Shown here: piece by piece, positions 42,320 to 50,617 of the stretch
Layout of the letters: each line of letters begins with the position of its first letter
How positions within the stretch are numbered: position 1 is the first letter of the stretch
NCBI RefSeq assembly: GCF_051131135.1
Contig: NZ_CP151274.1
Span: 558,001-622,000 of the forward strand
Direction: 5' to 3'
Source of the DNA: Thermogladius sp023256015
GTDB taxonomy: Archaea; Thermoproteota; Thermoprotei_A; Sulfolobales; Desulfurococcaceae
DNA: 64,000 nt
The notes under the pieces: model-generated
What the model was told of the DNA's origin: nothing
Database searches by the model: none
The model's input: only the letters and a program-made list of their open reading frames with translations
Translations under genes and position numbers: made by a program

Positions 42320-43885
42320 TTGGAGTACTTCGACGTGAGAGAGTACGACTTAGCGGGGAGAATCGGTAGACTGAAAACGAGACACGGGTCTATCGAGACA
42401 CCATATATTTTTCCTGTTGTTGACCCGGTGAGGCAGGACGTCGACTTAAACACGATCCTAGAGACCGGTTTCAACGCGATCATAACTAACGCCTACCTGT
42501 TCTACAAGAGGAACAAAGGCGTCGTCAAGGACATACACGAAGAGCTGAAGTGGAGCAACACGATAATGACCGACTCGGGGGGTTATCAAGTACTCGTATA
42601 TGGCGACGTGGAGGTAGACAACCCAACTATCGTGAGCTATCAGAAGGGTATCGGTAGCGACATAGCGGTCATACTCGATGTGCCGACGGGGACTAAAATG
42701 ACGTGGAGCGAAGCGTACAATGCTGTGGAAGAGACCTGGAGAAGAGCTCTCCAGGCACTCCCCCTCATAATGGACAGCGACCAGTTATGGGCTCTACCTA
42801 TACAAGGCTCGCCTTACCCCGACCTACTCAAGAAGTCCGCTGTAAGGGCTTGGAGGACCCCCTACCACATCTTCGCGTTCGGCTCGCCTACAGTACTACT
42901 GGAGAAGTACGATTACAGCCCTCTCCTAGAGTATGTCGGCCTAGTCAAGAGAGTCCTGCCACCAGGTAAACCAATACACGTGTTCGGTGTAGGGCACCCG
43001 ATGATCATACCCTTCCTCGTCGCGTTGGGGGCAGACCTCTTCGACTCCGCAAGCTACATCCTCTACGCGCGGGAAGGGAGGTACATGCTACCTGGTGGGA
43101 CTAGGAGGGTCGAGGAACTGACATACCTGCCCTGCAACTGCCCGGTCTGCTCGAGGTACACCCCCAGGGATCTACTGGAGCTACCTAGCGAAGAGCGCAC
43201 GAGACTTATCGCGCTCCACAACCTGTACACTTTGAAGAAGGAACTTAACACTGTAAAGGAGAGCATTAGAGAGGGGAGGCTCTGGGAGTTACTGGAAGAG
43301 AGGAGCAAGACGCACCCTAGCCTGCGTAGAGCGTTCGAAGTAGTCAAGAGACACGCCGACGTACTCCTCAGGTTCAACCCCGTATCCAAACCAGACGCTC
43401 CAGCCCTTCTGATCCTGGACGAGGACTCCTACTACAACCCGAGAGTGAGAGCTATCGAGTCGAAGAGCTCGCAGCTGGTTGAGAAGGTACTCGTAAGCGA
43501 CAGTATAGTCCTATTGGTGGCCGCCGGCAAAGATTTCGCAAGTCTAGGAGAATACTCGTTGAAGAAGTGGGGCCGCGACAAAGTCTTCATAGTACACCCC
43601 GTCCTAGGCCTATTCCCAATCCAACTTGCCAACACGTACCCCTACTTCCAACACGAGGAAGGGGTATTGGACGGTTTAGGCAACAAGGTACTAGAGGAGG
43701 TCTCCGCCAAAGTCCTCGAACTGGTCAAAGGAAAGAAGATAGCCAGGGTTGAAATAGGTGTTTTAGAGAACTCAAGCAACGTAGAGCTCAGGCTCGCCAG
43801 GATAATAGAGGACTTGTTAAAAGGCTCTGGCGTAGAAGTACAGCTCAACGTACTAGCGTTAGGAGAAGCCGGGGCGGCACACTAG
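42320..43885 (+). CDS. tgtA: Archaeosine tRNA-guanine transglycosylase
   Basis: The 521-residue enzyme has the TGT barrel signatures TDSGGYQVLVYGDVEV (catalytic Asp), DVPTGTKMTW and IHVFGVGHPM, and a zinc site CNCPVCSRYTPRDLL with a later HNLYTL. It swaps guanine for preQ0 at position 15 of tRNA in archaea. The C-terminal part has the extra domains of archaeal TGT but no PUA domain is recognisable; a separate PUA protein is encoded close by at 44623-45099. It starts with TTG. Confidence 0.94.
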   Translation: MEYFDVREYDLAGRIGRLKTRHGSIETPYIFPVVDPVRQDVDLNTILETGFNAIITNAYLFYKRNKGVVKDIHEELKWSNTIMTDSGGYQVLVYGDVEVDNPTIVSYQKGIGSDIAVILDVPTGTKMTWSEAYNAVEETWRRALQALPLIMDSDQLWALPIQGSPYPDLLKKSAVRAWRTPYHIFAFGSPTVLLEKYDYSPLLEYVGLVKRVLPPGKPIHVFGVGHPMIIPFLVALGADLFDSASYILYAREGRYMLPGGTRRVEELTYLPCNCPVCSRYTPRDLLELPSEERTRLIALHNLYTLKKELNTVKESIREGRLWELLEERSKTHPSLRRAFEVVKRHADVLLRFNPVSKPDAPALLILDEDSYYNPRVRAIESKSSQLVEKVLVSDSIVLLVAAGKDFASLGEYSLKKWGRDKVFIVHPVLGLFPIQLANTYPYFQHEEGVLDGLGNKVLEEVSAKVLELVKGKKIARVEIGVLENSSNVELRLARIIEDLLKGSGVEVQLNVLALGEAGAAH

Positions 43886-43888
43886 AGT

Positions 43889-44626
43889 TTACAGGTATAT
43901 TGGGTGGCCCTTCCTCTCTGATTCCTCCATTTCGATCGTCTTTAACATTCTCTCTCGCTCAGCCTCGATCGACTCTATGATCTTAGCCTCTTCGAGTAGC
44001 CTCGTAGTGTCGATCTTGAAACCGAGCATTTCGCCTATGGCCTCGACCGCGGCCGCGCTAGCCCTCGGGTCTGGTCTGTAGAGTTCCGTGTAGGCGAAGA
44101 TCGCTACACCAGGTACCTTGTAAGCGTCCATGAACATTATCAAGAGGGCTAGAGGCCCGATGATATGCCTGTTCTCGAGTAGCTGCGCGTTTAGCTTGCC
44201 CTCGTAACCGCCTACAGGGATCCACCTGTACTTTTCCTCCTCGCTTTCTCTGAGACTAGGGTCTAGACCCCCCACGAGTATTGCGGTCGAGACCTTCTTT
44301 TCTTTAACCCACCTGGCGACCAGGTCGGCGTAGTTAGTCCTATCACGTACACTCGGTGTCCCGTTGTTCAGGAGTACGAGGAGCTTCTTACCTTCCACAA
44401 CACCATAATACAGCTCGAACGGGTAGACTACACCTATCTCCCTCGTGTATATGGTGGTCTCCGGGTAGTACTTCGTCTTAACGAAGCCCACTCTCTTCAA
44501 CTTCAACTCTAAAACAAGGTGCCTGCTCGTCAAATAACCCACCATGCCAAACCCTTGGAAGCCTGTTATGAATATCGAGTCCTGCAGGTCTTCATCGGTT
44601 ATCTTCTCTAGCAGTACGATATTCAC
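43889..44626 (-). CDS. PAC2-family proteasome assembly chaperone-like protein
   Basis: The 245-residue protein has the PAC2 signature FITGFQGFGMVGYLTSRHLV, VLLNNGTPSVRDR and TAILVGGLDPSLRE, then ALLIMFMDAYKVPGVAIF. Archaeal homologues are thought to help proteasome assembly. Here it sits within 550 bases of the PAN ATPase gene, which fits that role. The C-terminal helix is highly charged. It overlaps the upstream PUA gene by four bases. Confidence 0.88.
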   Translation of the reverse strand: MNIVLLEKITDEDLQDSIFITGFQGFGMVGYLTSRHLVLELKLKRVGFVKTKYYPETTIYTREIGVVYPFELYYGVVEGKKLLVLLNNGTPSVRDRTNYADLVARWVKEKKVSTAILVGGLDPSLRESEEEKYRWIPVGGYEGKLNAQLLENRHIIGPLALLIMFMDAYKVPGVAIFAYTELYRPDPRASAAAVEAIGEMLGFKIDTTRLLEEAKIIESIEAERERMLKTIEMEESERKGHPIYL

Positions 44627-45099
44627 TCCCGAACACCCTGCCTTATTCTAACTGCTTCACCCCACTTATAAAAAACCATCTCCCAGCCGGGCTTAACCGC
44701 GCGGCCTACTGCCAGCAGATTACCTTTCTCGTCGACGACCAAGACCTCGTCCTCGGGCCTTATATCGGGGTCGGCCATCACCACGTGTTTACAGAACACA
44801 TTACCACCGCTGGCCACGAATTCCGAGTACCTCTCCATTACGTACACTCGTAGGCGGGGCTGCGGGAGCAGCCGGTTTAGAACCAGTCCTGAAGGTATGT
44901 GGAGGTTAAACCTGTAGTCCGAGGCTCTGATGGACAGGTAAGGTTTATCGTCGACGATTACCCTCCTCAGCTTCAAGGTGTTTTTACTAAACTCGCCCAC
45001 AGCCCCTTCAGGTATGAACTCGCCGCCCACTCCGAACTGTAGGCCGGCTATGTACCTCAGCTCCTCTAGCTCCTGGTCGCTTAGCCTCCTCCTGATCAT
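44623..45099 (-). CDS. PUA-domain protein (separate TGT PUA module)
   Basis: The 158-residue protein ends in a PUA domain: NVFCKHVVMADPDIRPEDEVLVVD and GNLLAVGRAVKPGWEM. The N-terminal 80 residues look like the C2 domain found before PUA in archaeal TGT (LQFGVGGEFIPEGA). With the PUA-less TgtA 700 bases away, this is probably the detached C-terminal module. It is coupled to the PAC2 gene. Confidence 0.8.
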   Translation of the reverse strand: MIRRRLSDQELEELRYIAGLQFGVGGEFIPEGAVGEFSKNTLKLRRVIVDDKPYLSIRASDYRFNLHIPSGLVLNRLLPQPRLRVYVMERYSEFVASGGNVFCKHVVMADPDIRPEDEVLVVDEKGNLLAVGRAVKPGWEMVFYKWGEAVRIRQGVRE

Positions 45100-45172
45100 G
45101 AGCTGTCACGTTAGGTACTATGGTGATTAAGGATCGTTTAAGTACCTGTTAAAAACTTCGGTTGTACGATTC

Positions 45173-46369
45173 TCAGAAGATAACGTGGAGGCTGTTGTTC
45201 CTCTCCTCTACAATACCCCTCCTAACATTCTTCTTCGCCACAATCTTCTTCACTGCGAGCTCGAAATCTTCCCTCGTTACAACCTTCCTACCCGACCTGA
45301 TAGCGTTGTAGCCGGCCTCCGTAACGATCGCCTTAATCTCGGCTCCAGACAAACCCTCGGTCTTGCTCGCCAGCTCGTGTAAGTCGACGTCGTCTGCAAG
45401 TTTCATCCTCCTTGTGTGAACTCTGAAAATCTCGTATCTCCCCTGCTTGTCGGGCAATGGGATCTCTATCAGCCTGTCTAGCCTGCCCGGTCTGAGTATA
45501 GCGGGGTCCAGCACGTCAACTCTGTTCGTTGCCGCGATCACCTTGACTCTGTCCAGGGGCCTAAAGCCGTCTATCTCCGCCAGCAACTGCATAAGAGTTC
45601 TCTGAACCTCCCTCTCCCCGCTAGTACCGATGTCTATCCTCTTAGCCGCGATCGCGTCTATCTCGTCTATGAAGACTATAGCAGGAGCCTTCCTCCTAGC
45701 CATGTTGAATACTTCTTTGACGATCCTAGCCCCCTCCCCTATGAACTTCTGTACTAGCTCGCTACCTACAATACTGATGAATGTCGCCTCCGCCTCTCTA
45801 GCTACGGCCTTGGCTAGGAGGGTCTTGCCGCACCCGGGCGGACCGTAGAGCAGGACCCCTTTCGGGGGCTCTATACCCACTTCTCTAAACAAGTCGGGGG
45901 ATTTCAAAGGTAGTTCAACGACTTCTCTCAACTCTCTGATCTGCTCCTTTAGACCGCCTACGTCGTTGTAAGCCACCTCTGGTCTCTCGATTACCTCGAA
46001 GGACTGCACGTACGGATCCTCGTACTCGGGGAGGACGTCCACTATCGTCGAGCCTCTCTGGTTTAAGGCAACACGCACGCCGGGGACAAGCCTCTCACGA
46101 GGCACGTTCTCCGATACGTGGACGATGAGGTTGGGGCCAGTAGTGCTCCTTACAACGGCCCTGTTTCCATCGATCAAATACAAGAGAACACCTTCTATCA
46201 GAGGGGGGGCCAACAGCCTCTCGATCTCGGCTTTGTAATAATTGACCTTCATACTGAGCTTCTTAACCTCGCTCTCCAGCTGCTTCAACCTGCTCTCTAG
46301 GTAGCGAATGTAGTCTTCATCGGGTAGCCTGGCTTCAGCTGCGTCTTCTCGCACGTCTTCACTAAACAT
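45173..46369 (-). CDS. pan: Proteasome-activating nucleotidase (PAN)
   Basis: The 398-residue AAA ATPase has an N-terminal coiled coil (YLESRLKQLESEVKKLSMKV), an OB domain, Walker A GPPGCGKT, Walker B IVFIDEIDAI, the arginine-finger region LDPAILRPGRLDR and a C-terminal helical domain. It unfolds substrates for the 20S proteasome. The final residues are HVIF; the HbYX motif that opens the 20S gate needs Tyr as the next-to-last residue and is not present. Divergent from the MBF1 gene. Confidence 0.94.
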   Translation of the reverse strand: MFSEDVREDAAEARLPDEDYIRYLESRLKQLESEVKKLSMKVNYYKAEIERLLAPPLIEGVLLYLIDGNRAVVRSTTGPNLIVHVSENVPRERLVPGVRVALNQRGSTIVDVLPEYEDPYVQSFEVIERPEVAYNDVGGLKEQIRELREVVELPLKSPDLFREVGIEPPKGVLLYGPPGCGKTLLAKAVAREAEATFISIVGSELVQKFIGEGARIVKEVFNMARRKAPAIVFIDEIDAIAAKRIDIGTSGEREVQRTLMQLLAEIDGFRPLDRVKVIAATNRVDVLDPAILRPGRLDRLIEIPLPDKQGRYEIFRVHTRRMKLADDVDLHELASKTEGLSGAEIKAIVTEAGYNAIRSGRKVVTREDFELAVKKIVAKKNVRRGIVEERNNSLHVIF

Positions 46370-46469
46370 GAAAATTCCCTTTCCTTTTATCGGTTTTAAG
46401 AAGGTCTTTAAAACCCGGACTCAATAGTATTTAAGAGTCTTCAGGGAGAGAAGTCTTAAGGTTATCTAA

Positions 46470-46973
46470 ATGCCTTGTTACTGCGAGATATGCGGGAGAG
46501 AAGTACTGAATGAGAGGGACTGCAGAAGGGTCGTTGTAGAGGGCTCTGTCTTACAAGTCTGCCCCGACTGCTACCGCAAGCTCGTAAGTAGCGGTAAGGC
46601 AAAACCCTACGTGGAAGAGAGTAAGAAGCCGCTGGTCGTTGCTTCCCGGAGTAAGAGAGTTATGACGGGAGCTGGTAGAGGGTTTGGAGAGGAGTTCGAG
46701 ATTGTTGAGGACTATGCCAAGAGGATTAGGGAGGCTCGTGAGAGGCTCGGCTGGACGCAGGCTGTGCTAGCCTCTAAGATAAAAGAGAGCGAGAACACTA
46801 TTAAGAGAATAGAGTCGGGCAGGCTTAAACCCAGCTTAGAACTGGCTAGGAGACTGGAGAAGGTGCTGGGTATTAAATTGATCGAGAGAACCGCCGAAGA
46901 GCCGCTGGAAACGGGGAGGGGGGACGAAGACTACTTTACCGTAGGCGACCTCATCAGAGTGAGCAAGAAGTGA
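46470..46973 (+). CDS. mbf1: Multiprotein bridging factor MBF1
   Basis: The 167-residue protein has an N-terminal zinc ribbon (CEICGREV ... VCPDCYRKL) and a C-terminal Cro/C1 helix-turn-helix (RIREARERLGWTQAVLASKIKESENTIKRIESG would include the recognition helix). This is the MBF1 plan, a coactivator that links regulators and TBP. The start lies near a likely TSS about 26 bases after TATTTAAG (46428-46436). The gene overlaps hflX by four bases. Confidence 0.93.
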   Translation: MPCYCEICGREVLNERDCRRVVVEGSVLQVCPDCYRKLVSSGKAKPYVEESKKPLVVASRSKRVMTGAGRGFGEEFEIVEDYAKRIREARERLGWTQAVLASKIKESENTIKRIESGRLKPSLELARRLEKVLGIKLIERTAEEPLETGRGDEDYFTVGDLIRVSKK

Positions 46974-48034
46974 AGACAGGGAGAGTAGTCGTATTCATAC
47001 CAAGTAAGTACCGCGACTTTGTTGATGAAGAGCTAAGCCTCGTCAAGACGGTGTATGGAGTCGTAGACCAGGTCCACTTCGTCAAGAGGCCCAACCCTAG
47101 GACTTACATTCAACAAGACAAGCTCAAGGAACTAGCAGATGACCCGCCCGACAGGCTCGTGGTCATGGACATACTGAGGCCAAGCCAGGTGACTAACATA
47201 CTCAGAGAGGTGAAAACGGAGGTTGTCGACAGAGTTCTGCTAATACTCGAGGTATTTGCCCAGCACGCCGGTAGTAGAGAGGCTCTCCTACAGATAGAGC
47301 TCGCGAGGATCAAACACATGCTCCCGCTCGTGAGAGACTTCATCAGGAAGTCCAAGCTGGGCGAGCTGGCCGGGTATCTTGGACCTGGCAGGTACGGCTA
47401 CGAGAAGTATTACACTTTTCTCAGAAGAAGGGAGGGCCGTATAAGAAGAGAGATCGAGGAGATCAGGAGGGTGAGAGAGGTCAGGAGAGAAAGGAGGGTG
47501 AGAGAGGGAGTCCCCCACGTAGCGATTGCAGGCTATACGTGCGCTGGTAAGACCACTTTATTCAATGCCTTAACCGGGAAGAACATGCCCGTAGGACCCG
47601 AGCCTTTCACCACTCTGAGCCCCAAGACCGCGAAACTGAATATCGACGGGGTTCACATGGTTGTGACAGATACCGTCGGTTTCATAAGGGACCTGCCGCC
47701 CGAGATCACCGAGGCGTTCTACGCAACACTCGAAGAGGTAACAGCCGCCGACTTGATCGTCCTTGTCGTGGACTCATCAAAGCCTTTAAAGAGAGTTATT
47801 AGCGAAGTTGACTCCTCATTGAAAATATTCAACGATATAGGTGTCCACGGTAAGCCTATTATTATCGCTTTGAACAAGATAGACCTGATCAACGAAAACG
47901 GGGTTGAAGAGCTAGTTAGAGAGCTGTCTAAATCGGCGGTGAATGCGGCTAGGATTGTGCCCATCTCGGCCGAGAAAAGAATCAACTTGGACGCTCTTAA
48001 GCGCGAGATAGTCGGAGTCTTTAGAGGTATGTGA
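46970..48034 (+). CDS. hflX: GTPase HflX
   Basis: The 354-residue GTPase has an N-terminal domain with LQIELARIKHMLPLVR, the G1 loop GYTCAGKTTLFNALTG, G3 DTVGFIRDLPPEI and G4 ALNKIDLI, and ISAEKR as G5. HflX binds ribosomes and rescues stalled or heat-damaged ones in bacteria; archaeal forms bind the large subunit. It starts with GTG within the MBF1 stop region and is followed by Trm56 after three bases. Confidence 0.93.
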   Translation: MKTGRVVVFIPSKYRDFVDEELSLVKTVYGVVDQVHFVKRPNPRTYIQQDKLKELADDPPDRLVVMDILRPSQVTNILREVKTEVVDRVLLILEVFAQHAGSREALLQIELARIKHMLPLVRDFIRKSKLGELAGYLGPGRYGYEKYYTFLRRREGRIRREIEEIRRVREVRRERRVREGVPHVAIAGYTCAGKTTLFNALTGKNMPVGPEPFTTLSPKTAKLNIDGVHMVVTDTVGFIRDLPPEITEAFYATLEEVTAADLIVLVVDSSKPLKRVISEVDSSLKIFNDIGVHGKPIIIALNKIDLINENGVEELVRELSKSAVNAARIVPISAEKRINLDALKREIVGVFRGM

Positions 48035-48037
48035 GAG

Positions 48038-48613
48038 ATGGTCGAGATCTACGTGCTGAGACTAGGTCACAGACCCGGGAGAGACAAAAGAGTCACTACG
48101 CACGTGGGACTTGTCGCGAGGTCTTTCGGGGCTAACGGGATAGTTATTGGTGACGTTGTAGACGAAAGTGTTGCGAGGTCTCTTAGAAAAGTCGTGGATC
48201 TGTGGGGCGGCCCTTTCGAGGTCATCATGGGCGTGAACTCCGTTGAGTACGTTAAGAAGTGGAAGTCCCGGGGTATTGTAGTTCATTTGACAATGTACGG
48301 TTTACACGTCGACAACGTTATAGACGAGATCAGGGGGTCGGGTAAAGACCTGCTGGTCGTGGTAGGCGCCGAGAAAGTCCCAAGGATATTCTACGAGCTG
48401 GCCGATTACAACGTGGCCATAGGTCACCAGCCGCACTCCGAGGTCGCAGCACTCGCCGTGTTCCTAGATAGGTATTATAAGGGAGAAGAACTACATAGGA
48501 AATTTAGTGGAGCAAAACTAGTAGTAGCACCGACCCCTAGAGGCAAAAAGGTGTTAAGAGTTGGCGACAGAGAGAGCTGTGAGCGGAGTGCCCAGGGAGG
48601 ACAAACTCGTTGA
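48038..48613 (+). CDS. tRNA (cytidine-56) 2'-O-methyltransferase Trm56
   Basis: The 191-residue SPOUT enzyme has YVLRLGHRPGRDKRVTTHVG at its start, GFANGIVIG-like ARSFGANGIVIGDV, VVHLTMYGLHVDN and the knot LLVVVGAEKVPRIFYELADYNVAIG. It methylates C56 in the T loop of archaeal tRNAs. The C terminus (about 20 residues) overlaps the start of the TFE gene by 53 bases. Confidence 0.92.
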   Translation: MVEIYVLRLGHRPGRDKRVTTHVGLVARSFGANGIVIGDVVDESVARSLRKVVDLWGGPFEVIMGVNSVEYVKKWKSRGIVVHLTMYGLHVDNVIDEIRGSGKDLLVVVGAEKVPRIFYELADYNVAIGHQPHSEVAALAVFLDRYYKGEELHRKFSGAKLVVAPTPRGKKVLRVGDRESCERSAQGGQTR

Positions 48614-49115
48614 AGTAACGATTTTGATCGTTGAGAAGATGATGGGCGAGGAGGGCAGGAGAATACTGGAGTTCATGCTGGCGAACAACGGCTTGATTAT
48701 CGAGGAGACGGCTGGTAAAGACCTGAACACAAAGTCGAACATAGTGAGGAAAATACTCCAGAAGCTGTCAGACGAGGCCGTAGTTGTACCGGTCAAGGTA
48801 AAAGACAAGGACAAGGTTTTACACGGGTGGGTCTTGAATAGAGATGCGCTAGCCAATTTCATAGTCTCAAGACTGAGGAAGTCCAAGGAGAAGCTGGCAA
48901 CCAGAATAAGAGAGCTTGAGGAGAACACCTTTTTCATCTGCCCGACATGCCACAGGAGGTTCAGGTACGACGAGGCCCTCATAAACGACTTTCACTGCCC
49001 CAACGACAACTCCCTGTTAATGGAAGTAGACAAAGACAGTGAGCTCGCCCTTCTGAGAGAGAAGCTAAAGTCTCTCGACAAACTTCTGGACTACATACAC
49101 AGTGATGGATTTTGA
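48561..49115 (+). CDS. tfe: Transcription initiation factor TFE (alpha)
   Basis: The 184-residue protein has a winged helix (LEFMLANNGLIIEETAGKDL ... KSNIVRKILQKLSDEAVV) and a zinc ribbon (FICPTCHRRFRYDEAL ... FHCPND). TFE helps open the promoter with RNA polymerase. The TTG at 48561 is taken as start; GTG codons at 48576 or 48585 are possible. It overlaps Trm56 upstream and the methyltransferase downstream, so five genes from MBF1 on are in one tight run. Confidence 0.93.
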   Translation: MATERAVSGVPREDKLVEVTILIVEKMMGEEGRRILEFMLANNGLIIEETAGKDLNTKSNIVRKILQKLSDEAVVVPVKVKDKDKVLHGWVLNRDALANFIVSRLRKSKEKLATRIRELEENTFFICPTCHRRFRYDEALINDFHCPNDNSLLMEVDKDSELALLREKLKSLDKLLDYIHSDGF

Positions 49116-50080
49116 GACATAAAGTAGAATTCGTCGACCTATTCTCTGGAGCAGGAGGGTTTGCCTGGGGCTTCTACGAGACGGGGCTCTACAAACCAGT
49201 TCTAGCAGTAGACAACTTCAAGCCCGCGGCTCTAACTTACAAGGCTAACATACCGGACCCCCTAGTCCTGGTAGAGGACATTAAAGAAGTAGACTACACA
49301 ACGCTGAAAAGCGTGCTCGGAGATCTGGACATCCCGCTCGTCATTGGCAGCCCGCCGTGTGAGCCGTTCACTGGCGCCAACCCGAGGAGGGAGAGAGACC
49401 CGATTAACCGGCTGTACGTCGACCCCCAGGGGCAACTAACTCTACATTTCATAAGGATAGTCGGGTTGTTGAAGCCGAGAGTCTTCATAATGGAGAACGT
49501 GCCTGCGATAATGGAGGGTGGTCTGAGAGAGGCCTTAACTCGTGAGTTTAAGCGTATCGGTTATCACAAGTTATACTTCAATGTACTGAACGCCGAGGAC
49601 TACTCTAACCCAAGTAAGAGGCGAAGGGTCTTCATATCGAACGTCGAGATAAAACCCCCGAAGTCGAACGAAAAGGTGAGAGTGATAGACGCACTGAGCG
49701 GGATGCCGCCGCCCGGGAGTTCTCTCCCCAACCACGACCCGCCCCCTGAGCTGAGCTGGAGGAAACTTAAAAAGGTGGCAAAACTGAAGCACGGTAAGGC
49801 CCTCATATACTTCCAAGGCGCCGTGGGAGAGATTCCCAATTTGATCAGGCTCGACCCCTACGAGGTCGCCCCGACGGTGCTCGGCTCATCTCGCTTCATA
49901 CACCCCTTCGAGAACAGGCTGCTTACCGTAAGAGAGCAGGCGAGGCTCATGGGGTTTCCAGACCATTTCGTCTTCTACGGGGGTAGAGACGAGCAGTACA
50001 ACCAGGTAGGCGAGGCCGTACCAATCCCGTTATCCAGGGCGATCGCCCTGTTCGTCTACGAGATACTCCGGGAGTTATAA
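49112..50080 (+). CDS. DNA (cytosine-5) methyltransferase, Dcm-like
   Basis: The 322-residue enzyme has the C5-methyltransferase motifs DLFSGAGGFAWGFYETG (I), GSPPCEPFTG with the catalytic Cys (IV), FIMENVPAIMEGG (VI), SNPSKRRRVFI (VIII) and TVREQARLMGFPDHFVF with a Gly-rich end (IX-X). It would add methyl groups to cytosine in DNA. No restriction nuclease is near, so it looks orphan. The TTG start overlaps the TFE stop, which is odd for a modification gene. A role on RNA cannot be excluded by sequence, but the target domain looks like Dcm rather than Dnmt2. Confidence 0.85.
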   Translation: MRHKVEFVDLFSGAGGFAWGFYETGLYKPVLAVDNFKPAALTYKANIPDPLVLVEDIKEVDYTTLKSVLGDLDIPLVIGSPPCEPFTGANPRRERDPINRLYVDPQGQLTLHFIRIVGLLKPRVFIMENVPAIMEGGLREALTREFKRIGYHKLYFNVLNAEDYSNPSKRRRVFISNVEIKPPKSNEKVRVIDALSGMPPPGSSLPNHDPPPELSWRKLKKVAKLKHGKALIYFQGAVGEIPNLIRLDPYEVAPTVLGSSRFIHPFENRLLTVREQARLMGFPDHFVFYGGRDEQYNQVGEAVPIPLSRAIALFVYEILREL

Positions 50081-50113
50081 GAAGCGCGACAGGTTATTAA
50101 AAACAACCAATAC

Positions 50114-50617
50114 ATGAGTTTCCAGTTAAACAAGAGGTGCGGAGGTAGCTCGGGGTTGGCTATGGTCTACGTAGGACTATACAGTCCCACAAGTGTTCAG
50201 AGAGCGGTCGACTTCGTGAAGACGGTTTACGCATTCTCGCAGAAAGCACAGGTAGTACCTGTTATAGTCAAGCCTATTGGGGCGGCAGCCCAGATAGGGA
50301 TTCCGGAGGCGTTCAAGGTATCGGTTAAGCTTAACAAGCCTTTCATGGTCTTCCCCGAGCTCGGCGACGCGCTGGAGCTCCTGAGACCAAGCGAAGCGTA
50401 CTTTTACAGCGATGAAGGAGCCGAGCTGGAGGCGATCCAGATACGCCAAGCCCGGAACGGGAGCCTGCTGATAGTGTTCCCGTCGGGTGAAAGCGAGCCG
50501 AGCAAAAAAGAGCTGACTGGGCTGAAGCTCGTCAGGTTAAAGGACGTCCCTTCTCAACTACCAGCTCTGGCCTTGCTGTCTATATTCATGTACAAGGTAT
50601 TCTACCAGGTCACGTAG
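50114..50617 (+). CDS. Possible SPOUT-like protein
   Basis: The 167-residue protein begins its conserved part at MVYVGLYSPTSVQRAVDFVK and continues VVPVIVKPIGAAAQIGIPEA, KPFMVFPELGDAL and SLLIVFPSGESEPSKKEL. The alternation of strands and the phosphate-like loop FPSGE resemble small SPOUT methyltransferases (COG4752-like), but I am not sure. The first 16 residues may be non-coding; a TTG at 50156 or ATG at 50162 is possible. Its end overlaps the end of the aldo/keto reductase gene by 16 bases. Confidence 0.45.
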   Translation: MSFQLNKRCGGSSGLAMVYVGLYSPTSVQRAVDFVKTVYAFSQKAQVVPVIVKPIGAAAQIGIPEAFKVSVKLNKPFMVFPELGDALELLRPSEAYFYSDEGAELEAIQIRQARNGSLLIVFPSGESEPSKKELTGLKLVRLKDVPSQLPALALLSIFMYKVFYQVT

